In this document: positions 1 through 6,257 of the stretch, in pieces
Layout: each line of letters starts with the position of its first letter
Position numbering within the stretch: the first letter of the stretch is position 1
Source: DATMNI01 sp035570275
GTDB lineage: Bacteria > Acidobacteriota > Terriglobia > Bryobacterales > Bryobacteraceae
Assembly: GCA_035570275.1 (NCBI GenBank)
Contig: DATMNI010000393.1
Coordinates: forward strand, 1-30,802
Length of the DNA: 30,802 nucleotides
Reading direction: 5' to 3'
Notes under the pieces: generated by a model
What the model saw: the letters and a program-made list of their open reading frames with translations, nothing else
Database searches by the model: none
What the model was told of the DNA's origin: nothing
Made by a program: the position numbers and the translations under genes

Positions 1-105
1 GTGCGCTTTGCGTCAAAACATCCAAGGTAAGAACCGTGTGCGTTAGGAGCGCTCGCACGGATCTGTGCGGGGGGTGCCGGGCAGACCGGCATCCCTACCG
101 CGACC

Positions 106-152
106 GGCGGATTGTTAATCCGCCCGCTGCGATGCGGCAGCAAGCCAGCCCC
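106..152 (+). repeat. Dispersed palindromic repeat, copy A (hairpin plus tail)
   Basis: An 8-bp stem, GGCGGATT/AATCCGCC, with a 3-nt loop (106-124) is followed by the conserved tail GCGATGCGGCAGC at 129-141 and AGCCAGCCC after it. The same hairpin and tail occur at 12308-12352 and, in reverse orientation, at 4457-4502. The first hairpin of the full element (CAGGTTGCCAACCTG type) is absent here; a different hairpin lies just upstream at 72-98. Confidence 0.8.
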
Positions 153-183
153 GCGTTGGCGGCGTCGCCAGTCACGTCCGGCA

Positions 184-202
184 GGCGGATTGCCAATCCG
201 CC
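184..202 (+). repeat. Dispersed palindromic repeat, copy B (single hairpin)
   Basis: A perfect 8-bp stem, GGCGGATT/AATCCGCC, around a GCC loop. It is the same core hairpin as copy A, 60 bp downstream, but without the GCGATGCGGCAGC tail. It looks like a solo or decayed unit. Confidence 0.7.
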
Positions 203-345
203 GGACCCATAGGGTGCCCCTAGCAGCCTGCCCCACAAGCCCGCTTCATCCTAACTTTGCCCCAAAACGGTTAGGCACCCCCAGATGTCTCGGAGGCAGG
301 CAAGAGGATTCACGGAATTGCGGCCTCCAGTTTCCCCCTCCCGCG

Positions 346-3300
346 TTAGAACACCAGCCGCAGCGCGAATTGTATCTGGCGTGAGCTGGCGCGCGCGTCC
401 TGCACCCCGGCGGAAGTGATTTTTCCGAATGTCGAACTGCTTACGGTCACGCTGGGGTTATCGAAGTTGGGGTGGTTGAAAATGTTGAAAATCTCTGATC
501 GGAATTGCAGGTAGCGCTCTTCCTTGCCGAGCCCAAACTTTTTCAACATGGCGAAATCCAGGGCGTGAGTCGGCGGCCCGATGATGATGTCGCGTCCGGC
601 AGTGCCGTAGCGGCCGATGAAATTGTTGTTGAAGCACGCCGTGTTGAACCACTTCGCCGGGTCGTGCGGAAAGTCGTTCGCATTGCACGTCACGTCGGGC
701 CGTGTGCCGGTCTGCGTGCCGGAAAGCTGCAGGCCCGTCGATGGGTCAAGCGGATTACCGGACTGCATGCTCAGAATCCCGTTGGTCTGCCAGCCGCCCA
801 GAAGCGCATTCACGACTCCGGAACTGGACGATCCGAAGGGGCGGCCCTGCCCATAAGGAAGGTCATACGTGTAGCTGGTAATCCAGCGATGACGGGTGTC
901 AAACGTCGACAGGCCGCGCTCCAGGTGGAAGTTCGTGACCGCCACGGCGGAGCCGTTCCACAGCGACCCATCGTCAATCGACTTGGAGAAGGTGTAAGCA
1001 CTCAGAAAACTCAGCCCCTTCGAAAAGCGCTTCTCGAAGCTGAGCTGCAGGGAATGGTACACCGATGACGCCCCCGGCGACCGGACATTGATGCTGGCGT
1101 ACACCGGATACTTGCGGAGCGCTTGTGTGAACGAAGCCGTCGGCGCCGGTTCGTTGTAGTCGTAGGCCCTGTCCAGGTGCGTGCCCTTCGACCCCACATA
1201 GCCGACCGTCAGACCCATCGACGAAGTAACTTGCCGCTGGATATTGGCGCCCCACTGCTGCACATAGCCGTCGCGGAACGGGTTTTCGACCCACGACGCG
1301 CTGGGGATGGCCGGCGTTCCGGTCCCGCCGTACGGGTTGGCGAGGTTGAAGTTCGGAACACCATTGGTACTCTGATTGAAGCTGAAGCCGGTGAGGAAAG
1401 GCGCGGTGAGATTGGAATTCAGGATGACGTTGAGAATTTTGATGTCCCAGAAAATTCCATAGCCGCCGCGAATCACGGTCTTCGGGCCGAAAGGAGTGTA
1501 GGCGAAGCCAGCGCGCGGCGAGAACTCCTTCTTCGACGAATTATAGATGTTCTGCGTCTGGGGAGTGGAGATGCGGAGATACGGCAGCGGAGTGCTGTTC
1601 GGGAAGTTAGGGTCAAACGTCGCCAGGTGGTTGTACTTGTCGATGGCCGGGGCGTTGTACTCCCAGCGCAGGCCCAGGTTCAGCGTCAGGTTCGGCAGCA
1701 CGCGAAAATCGTCCTGCGCGAAGAGATTGACCGAGGTCTGCCGCAGTCCGGCAACGGTGTTGGCGCTAATCCCCGCGAAAGAACGGCTGACGCTGGCCGT
1801 GTTCGGATCGCCCAGCAGCAGGTCGGCAATGGCGTTCCCCGTGCCGGTCACGGCGTTGACTACGCCCGCCGCCGTGGTGGAAACCTGTGCCGTGTAAAAC
1901 GGTGTGAAGTTCAGGGTGCCGCGGGCGCTCGAATCGAAGAGGAAATTTTCCTGGAAGTGGCGGATTTCGGCGCCGAACTTGGTGGTGTGGCGGCCGGTGG
2001 TCCAGGAGAGCGATTCGGCCCACTCATAGGTGTTGTCGTGGCGGTCCTGCGGCAGGTTGGTGGCCTCGCCCAGGCGGTCGTACCCGGTTGTGGTGATCAC
2101 CGGCACGCCGAAATCCAGCGAACTGCGGCCCGTGCCGGCAATCCCAAGCTGCGACGAAACATCGTTGCCGAGGTTCTGTTGGAAGATGCCGCCGCGAACC
2201 CGCGTGAACGACATTCGGGCTTCGTTCACTTTGTTGGCGCCCAGCAGCCGGATATAATCGGCTACCACTTGCTGGCCGCCGTTCAGCGTGTTGCAGCCGA
2301 AGCCCGGAACGTTATTGGCGCCGGCGCAGAAGGAATCGAACGTGTCGAAGCGGTTCTCCTTGCTGTAGCTATAGCGCCCGAAAAACGTGTTGTTGTCATT
2401 GAAGCGATGATCCAGCCGCAGCGTAAACTGGTCGAAGTCATCAGTCTTGGTGGGGCTGGAAGTGAACAAGCCGTTGGCCGTCGAGGTGCCTGGCCCATTG
2501 GGGTTCGGAAAGAGCCCCACCACGTTTTTCCCCACCGTGGTGAGTTGCCCGGCGGGGATGATGTTACCGGCGAAAGGATCGCGCACCAGAACGCCGTTCA
2601 CGGTGTGAAGCGAAGCCGGATCGTAAATCAGCGTAGACAGCGCCGAAAAGTCACCGTTCTTCATGGCCGCGGTGGGCTCTGTCGCCACCTTGGTGATGCC
2701 CTGGCGCACGCGCGCGCCCTCGAAATTCCCGAAGTAGAACGTCTTGTTTTTCTTAATCGGGCCGCCCACCGACGTGCCGTACTGGTTGCGCTTGTAGCCG
2801 GGAATCGGTCCGGGCCGGTCGAAGAAGTTCTTGGCGTCCAGGTCGTTGTTGCGAAAATATTCGTACAGAACGCCGTGGATGGCGTTGGTGCCGGCCTTGG
2901 TGGCGATGTTGACCTGCGCCCCGGGACTGCGGCCGAACTCCGCCGAATAGGTGCTGGCCTGCACCTTGAATTCCTGCATGGCCTCGGTGGAGATGAGGAC
3001 GGCGTACTGGTTGATCGCCAGGTCGTTGTTGTCCATGCCGTCAAGCAGGAAGTTATTGGCCTGCTCGCGCGCGCCGTTGACCGTGATGGAACCGCCCTGC
3101 GTCTGGTTCTGCGAACCCTTGACACCCTGGTTGGCGCCCGGCACCAACAGACCCAGTTGGAGGAAACTGCGCCCATTCAGCGGCAGTTCCGTGACCTTCT
3201 TGTTGTCCACCACGTTGCCGACAGTTGCGGAATCGGTCTGGATCACCGGGGCGGTCGCTTCCACAGCTACCGTCTCCGTGACTTGGCCGACCGCCAGCAC

Positions 3301-3621
3301 GACATCCACGCGCAATTTGTCGTCTACGCGCAACTCGATGCCGGTTCGCTCAGACTTTTTGAAGTTGGCCTGCTCCACGATGAGCGCATACTGGCCCACC
3401 GGTAGCTGCGGAATGGAAAACTCGCCGTCAGCGTTTGAGACTTCCGTGCGCGTCAGGCCGGTAGCCGTTTGACGGGCGGTGATTTTCGCTCCAGGGATCA
3501 CGGCTCCCGATGTGTCGGTCACCGTTCCAAGAATTGTGCCTCGGACGCTCTGGCCGTATCCGGTGGCTGCTATAGACAGAACTGCGCTGATCGCTAGAAA
3601 AAAGTGGCTTTTGAAACGCAT
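346..3621 (-). CDS. TonB-dependent outer-membrane receptor with carboxypeptidase-regulatory-like domain (Oar-like)
   Basis: The 1091-residue protein starts with a clear Sec signal peptide ending near residue 24 (ATGYGQ). Residues about 25-115 form a carboxypeptidase-regulatory-like beta-sandwich (VRGTILGTVTDTSGAVIPGA). A TonB plug follows at about 125-235 (ELPLNGRSFLQLG, INVNGAREQANNFLLDGMD-type motifs), then a long beta-barrel ending in the aromatic C-terminus FALRLVF typical of outer-membrane proteins. This architecture is greatly expanded in acidobacteria and is thought to import large ligands such as oligosaccharides or peptides; the ligand cannot be read here. The ATG is chosen because GGAGG (3626-3630) lies 4 nt upstream and a strong promoter sits at 3722-3750. 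No SusD-like partner or TonB/ExbBD gene is adjacent, so it appears to be a single-gene unit. Confidence 0.95.
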   Translation of the reverse strand: MRFKSHFFLAISAVLSIAATGYGQSVRGTILGTVTDTSGAVIPGAKITARQTATGLTRTEVSNADGEFSIPQLPVGQYALIVEQANFKKSERTGIELRVDDKLRVDVVLAVGQVTETVAVEATAPVIQTDSATVGNVVDNKKVTELPLNGRSFLQLGLLVPGANQGVKGSQNQTQGGSITVNGAREQANNFLLDGMDNNDLAINQYAVLISTEAMQEFKVQASTYSAEFGRSPGAQVNIATKAGTNAIHGVLYEYFRNNDLDAKNFFDRPGPIPGYKRNQYGTSVGGPIKKNKTFYFGNFEGARVRQGITKVATEPTAAMKNGDFSALSTLIYDPASLHTVNGVLVRDPFAGNIIPAGQLTTVGKNVVGLFPNPNGPGTSTANGLFTSSPTKTDDFDQFTLRLDHRFNDNNTFFGRYSYSKENRFDTFDSFCAGANNVPGFGCNTLNGGQQVVADYIRLLGANKVNEARMSFTRVRGGIFQQNLGNDVSSQLGIAGTGRSSLDFGVPVITTTGYDRLGEATNLPQDRHDNTYEWAESLSWTTGRHTTKFGAEIRHFQENFLFDSSARGTLNFTPFYTAQVSTTAAGVVNAVTGTGNAIADLLLGDPNTASVSRSFAGISANTVAGLRQTSVNLFAQDDFRVLPNLTLNLGLRWEYNAPAIDKYNHLATFDPNFPNSTPLPYLRISTPQTQNIYNSSKKEFSPRAGFAYTPFGPKTVIRGGYGIFWDIKILNVILNSNLTAPFLTGFSFNQSTNGVPNFNLANPYGGTGTPAIPSASWVENPFRDGYVQQWGANIQRQVTSSMGLTVGYVGSKGTHLDRAYDYNEPAPTASFTQALRKYPVYASINVRSPGASSVYHSLQLSFEKRFSKGLSFLSAYTFSKSIDDGSLWNGSAVAVTNFHLERGLSTFDTRHRWITSYTYDLPYGQGRPFGSSSSGVVNALLGGWQTNGILSMQSGNPLDPSTGLQLSGTQTGTRPDVTCNANDFPHDPAKWFNTACFNNNFIGRYGTAGRDIIIGPPTHALDFAMLKKFGLGKEERYLQFRSEIFNIFNHPNFDNPSVTVSSSTFGKITSAGVQDARASSRQIQFALRLVF

Positions 3622-3721
3622 TCTCCCTCCATTAACTCAGACGGATGCCCTGCCCGGCAGCAACCCGTGGCGGCCGAGCTTCACCATGGCCTCAGAAGAG
3701 GAACGCAACCCCGTTTAGAAA

Positions 3722-3750
3722 ATTATAGGGCGCACGCAATTCGGAGTCAA
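3722..3750 (-). promoter_or_regulatory. Strong sigma70-type promoter for the TonB receptor
   Basis: On the minus strand, TTGACT (3750-3745) and a perfect TATAAT (3727-3722) are separated by exactly 17 nt. Transcription would start near 3714, giving a leader of about 93 nt before the ATG at 3621. It is the best -35/-10 match I found in the window. Confidence 0.85.
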
Positions 3751-3761
3751 TGTTTTAATGG

Positions 3762-3790
3762 GGGATAAACGAGGTAAACGGGGTAAACCG
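3762..3790 (-). promoter_or_regulatory. Three phased GTTTA(C/T)C repeats upstream of the receptor promoter
   Basis: Read on the minus strand, GTTTACC, GTTTACC and GTTTATC occur at steps of 10 and 9 bp, ending about 12 bp upstream of the -35 box. Repeats on one face of the helix just upstream of a promoter suggest an activator site. They could also simply be a small tandem repeat between the promoter and the end of the Uma2 gene. Confidence 0.35.
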
Positions 3791-3801
3791 AAACCCCACA
3801 A

Positions 3802-4359
3802 CTACAGAATCGCGTCAAACGGGATCTCAATTCCCGGAAGCAGTTCGCTGTGGATGGATCTGGTCTCGCCGCGTGCGACCGGCGACGAGCGATCATAGAC
3901 CCGGGCATGCCGGGAATCCGGGTAGAGTACCCACACCTCCGCCGCCCCGTGCGCCAGATATTCGGCGACTTTGGCTTCCAAATGCCGCGCGGCGTCGTAT
4001 TCCGAGACAATTTCAAATACCATCAGCGGGGCGCCTTCATAATAGCGATCACCAGGTTCCAGTGGATGGGTCAGGCTGACATCGGGCTGAAGCCACGACC
4101 GGGGATCGCTCGAGAGAAGGTAGCCCATCTCGATGTACACCTTGCCCAGATTGAGGTTGGGCTGGGTCTTCCGCAACAGATCGATCGCGGCTTTCAGCAT
4201 GTCATAGAGCTGGTGACAGATCTCCATGTGATTGCGTTGCGGTGGAGGCACTCGGATCAGTTCTCCTCTCAGCAGTTCGATCTGGTCGGCGCCTTGGTCG
4301 ATGCGCTCGAATTCCGCAAAGCTCATCAGTGTCGTAGTCGTCGTACCCACGACTGTCAT
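3802..4359 (-). CDS. Uma2-family (DUF820) PD-(D/E)XK nuclease-like protein, copy 1
   Basis: 185 residues with the Uma2/DUF820 pattern: a PDV segment (LQPDVSLTHP, about 89-98), the FEIVSEYD strand (about 115-122), a lysine helix (EAKVAEYLAHGAAEVWVLYPD) and a C-terminal RVYD strand. The fold belongs to the restriction-endonuclease-like superfamily. In vivo roles are mostly unknown, and the family is multi-copy in cyanobacteria and acidobacteria. It is about 85% identical (27 differences in 185 by eye) to the gene at 4531-5088; differences cluster at residues 43-62, while about 76-155 is nearly unchanged. Immediately upstream lies a remnant of the lysR C-terminus, showing that this copy arose by tandem duplication of a lysR-uma2 junction. 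Confidence 0.85.
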   Translation of the reverse strand: MTVVGTTTTTLMSFAEFERIDQGADQIELLRGELIRVPPPQRNHMEICHQLYDMLKAAIDLLRKTQPNLNLGKVYIEMGYLLSSDPRSWLQPDVSLTHPLEPGDRYYEGAPLMVFEIVSEYDAARHLEAKVAEYLAHGAAEVWVLYPDSRHARVYDRSSPVARGETRSIHSELLPGIEIPFDAIL

Positions 4360-4394
4360 AATACGCCATCCACACCGTTGACGGCTCTGCCCGG
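4356..4394 (-). pseudogene. Remnant of the last 12 codons of lysR, duplicated upstream of Uma2 copy 1
   Basis: On the minus strand this stretch reads PGRAVNGVDGVL-stop. The true lysR gene ends PGRPVNGVEGVL-stop at 5085-5123. The stop overlaps the Uma2 ATG as ATGA in both places. Similarity ends abruptly at about 4395, so this marks the boundary of the tandem duplication. It also suggests that the copy next to intact lysR (4531-5088) is the parent. Confidence 0.85.
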
Positions 4395-4456
4395 GGGCTT
4401 AATCGTATTGAGGGTCTATAGCAGGAGCCATGGCAGTAGACACCAACTACTAACGC

Positions 4457-4524
4457 GATCTGGCTCGCTGGCGCATCGCAGCAGGTGGATTAACAATCCG
4501 CCGCAGATTGGCAATCTGCCCCAC
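4457..4524 (-). repeat. Dispersed double-hairpin repeat, copy C (full element)
   Basis: On the minus strand the order is hairpin 1 (GCAGATT-GCC-AATCTGC, 4519-4503), hairpin 2 (GGCGGATT/AATCCACC with one G-T pair, 4502-4484), and the tail GCGATGCGCCAGCGAGCCAG (near 4478-4460). This matches copies D and E in order and spacing. It sits between the two Uma2 duplicates. Confidence 0.85.
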
Positions 4525-4530
4525 AGGAGT

Positions 4531-5088
4531 TTACAGAATTTCGTCCAAAAGGATCTCGATTCCCGGGAGCAGTTCGCTGCGGATGGACTTGGTCTCGCGG
4601 CGCGCGGCCGGCGACGAGTGATCATAGACCCGGGCATGCCGGGAATCCGGGTAGAGTACCCACACCTCCGCCGCCCCGTGCGCCAGATACTCCGCCACCT
4701 TGGCTTCCAAATGCCGCGCGGCGTCGTATTCTGAGACAATTTCGAATACCATCAGCGGGGCGCCTTCATAATAGCGATCGCCAGGTTGCTCGGGATGGGT
4801 CAGGCTGACATCGGGCTGAAGCCACGACCGCGGATCGCTCGAGAGAAGGTAGCCCATCTCGATGTGCACCTTGCCCAGTTTGACGTTGGGCTGAGTCTTC
4901 CGGGACAGATCGACCGCCGCATCGAGTTGCTTAAAAAGCTGCTCAGAAGTTTCCATGTGAGGGCGTTGCGGTGGAGGCACTCGGATAAGTTCTCCTTTCA
5001 GGAGTTCGATCTGGTCGGGTCCTTGGTCAAAGCGCTCGAATTCCGCAAAGCTCATCAGTGTCGTCGTCGTGGTACCCATGACTGTCAT
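4531..5088 (-). CDS. Uma2-family (DUF820) PD-(D/E)XK nuclease-like protein, copy 2
   Basis: 185 residues with the same layout as copy 1: N-terminal MTVMGTTTTTLMSFAEFER, ELIRVPPPQRPHME, LQPDVSLTHP, FEIVSEYDAARHLEAKVAEYLAHGAAEVWVLYPD and a C-terminal LLPGIEI segment. The candidate nuclease-core acids (D of PDV, E of FEI) and the downstream lysine are present, so the protein may be active; the family's substrate is not established. Its ATG overlaps the lysR stop by 4 bases (ATGA), so it is probably translated by coupling from the lysR message. That makes it the likely original copy. The 3' end abuts palindromic repeat C. Confidence 0.85.
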   Translation of the reverse strand: MTVMGTTTTTLMSFAEFERFDQGPDQIELLKGELIRVPPPQRPHMETSEQLFKQLDAAVDLSRKTQPNVKLGKVHIEMGYLLSSDPRSWLQPDVSLTHPEQPGDRYYEGAPLMVFEIVSEYDAARHLEAKVAEYLAHGAAEVWVLYPDSRHARVYDHSSPAARRETKSIRSELLPGIEILLDEIL

Positions 5089-6095
5089 AATACGCCCTCC
5101 ACACCGTTCACGGGCCTGCCTGGTTCGTGGTCCGGTTGGTGGTCCGGTTCGCGGCCCGCTTCGCCGCCATTGACATTACCCGGCTCATCGGGCAACTCGC
5201 TCACCAGCAGGTCCAGGAAGGCCTGCGCGGCGCGGTTGAACTTCTTGCGCTTGCGGTGCACAATTCCGACGGGGCGGACCAGGTCGGGTGCGTCCAGTCT
5301 TACGGCGACGATTCGACCCTGAGCGATTTCGGCCTGCATGGTACGCGCCGGCAGAATGCTGATGCCGCGTCCCAGGCCGACCGCCTCCTTAACCATCTGG
5401 ATGTTGTCGAAGTGCATCACGATCTTGACTTCGATCCCTTGCGCGCGCAGGTATCGGTCCAATTCGCGGCGGATCGACAGATCTTCATCGAAGGCGATGA
5501 AGTCCTGGCCGTTGAGGTCCGCGGGGTAGACCGTGTCGCGCTCGACAAACGGATGCGCGGGTGGGACGGCCACCTGCATCTCTTCGCTGCGCCAGGGGAT
5601 GGCGGCGATTTCGCGGCTGGATTCGGGATAGCTTACCAAACCCAGGTCGGCGGCATCGCTGCGCACGGCCTCGTAGACCTTGTCGGGTCGCATGTACTCC
5701 ACCTGCAGTTGCGCGGTGGGATAGCGTATAGAGAACTCTTCCTGCAAGCGGCCCATTTCGGAAAGGCCGGTGGAGTAGATGGATACCACACGCACGGCGC
5801 CTTCGACGTCGCCTTTCAGCGAGCCGGCCAACGAGGCTTTCAACAACTCCAGGGCGTGGGTGAATTCCTCTTCACGCCGCAGCATGTCCCGGCAGAATTC
5901 GGCGTAAAGCCGGCCGGCGGCGGTCAAATCCAGGGGACGCTTGCTGCGGTCAAACAGGGCCACACCCAGGCGGCGCTCCACCTCTTGCACATGCTGGCTG
6001 GCGGCTGACTGGCTAACGCCGCTGCGTTCGGCACCCCGGCTCATACTGCGGGTGGCTGCTATCTCTCTGAAAAGACTCAATTCCCAAAGGGCCAC
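5085..6095 (-). CDS. LysR-type transcriptional regulator, GltC-like by position
   Basis: The 336-residue protein has an N-terminal winged HTH (about 5-65: SMSRGAERSGVSQSAASQHVQEVERRLGVALFDR) and a periplasmic-binding-like effector domain (about 92-300). It is divergent from gltB across 162 bp, like gltC and gltAB in Bacillus subtilis, so control of glutamate synthase is the likely job (inference from context). The start is GTG at 6095. No Shine-Dalgarno sequence precedes it, but TACACT lies exactly 6 nt upstream, consistent with a leaderless mRNA. The C-terminal 35 residues are an unusual acidic/proline tail with a PDHQ-PDHE repeat, encoded by two copies of GTGGTCCGGTT at 5127-5149. The stop overlaps the Uma2 start. 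Confidence 0.9.
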   Translation of the reverse strand: MALWELSLFREIAATRSMSRGAERSGVSQSAASQHVQEVERRLGVALFDRSKRPLDLTAAGRLYAEFCRDMLRREEEFTHALELLKASLAGSLKGDVEGAVRVVSIYSTGLSEMGRLQEEFSIRYPTAQLQVEYMRPDKVYEAVRSDAADLGLVSYPESSREIAAIPWRSEEMQVAVPPAHPFVERDTVYPADLNGQDFIAFDEDLSIRRELDRYLRAQGIEVKIVMHFDNIQMVKEAVGLGRGISILPARTMQAEIAQGRIVAVRLDAPDLVRPVGIVHRKRKKFNRAAQAFLDLLVSELPDEPGNVNGGEAGREPDHQPDHEPGRPVNGVEGVL

Positions 6096-6101
6096 CAGGA
6101 C

Positions 6102-6129
6102 AGTGTAGCATAAGTGTTTCTAATTCTAA
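6102..6129 (-). promoter_or_regulatory. Candidate lysR promoter giving a leaderless transcript
   Basis: On the minus strand TTAGAA (6129-6124), a 16-nt spacer and TACACT (6107-6102) precede the GTG at 6095 by 6 nt. The -35-like box overlaps the upstream TCTAATTCTA site, which would fit negative autoregulation. Confidence 0.5.
6119..6128. promoter_or_regulatory. Candidate LysR-type binding site, distal (TCTAATTCTA)
   Basis: TCTAATTCTA here and TCTAATACTA at 6151-6160 differ at one base and start 32 bp apart, about three helical turns. Two sites on the same face of the helix, one over the lysR promoter and one over the gltB -35 box, is the classic layout for a divergent LysR regulator. Confidence 0.5.
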
Positions 6130-6147
6130 GGGCCGAAATTTTTCCTG

Positions 6148-6176
6148 TTGTCTAATACTAGAATCGTTGGTACACT
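6148..6176 (+). promoter_or_regulatory. Candidate gltB promoter with LysR-type site over the -35
   Basis: TTGTCT (6148-6153), a 17-nt spacer and TACACT (6171-6176) form a moderate sigma70-type promoter. The perfect dyad TCTA-N4-TAGA (6151-6162) overlaps the -35, where an activator of the LysR family normally contacts polymerase. The predicted leader is about 75 nt. Confidence 0.6.
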
Positions 6177-6257
6177 CATTTTCAAGCAACCACTTTTGGG
6201 GAAGAAAGCGCTGCCGGACTACCTGTCGGCAAGCGAATTCCCTCAGGACCTCCTTGT

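Larger units (their letters stand above)
1..345. other. Intergenic region with palindromes, no gene seen
   Basis: I see no convincing coding sequence. The 90-codon open frame at 112-384 runs through the palindromes and into the receptor gene, so it is probably chance. The region holds a hairpin-like segment at about 72-98 (GTGCCGG facing CCGGCAT) and two copies of the dispersed palindrome described separately (106-152 and 184-202). A 7-bp inverted pair, GGGTGCC near 211 and GGCACCC near 274, is also visible. The region lies downstream of the TonB receptor, so the hairpins could affect the 3' end of that mRNA, but no T-run follows them. Confidence 0.6.

Noticed and set aside
1123..3405. 760-codon plus-strand open frame inside the TonB receptor gene
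   Set aside because: It is the GC-rich antisense shadow of a gene with signal peptide, plug, barrel and promoter; its translation is Arg/Val/Gly-rich with no domain.
3850..5322. Long plus-strand frames across the Uma2 genes
   Set aside because: Present in both copies only because the copies are duplicates; the minus-strand frames carry the family motifs and ATGA overlaps.
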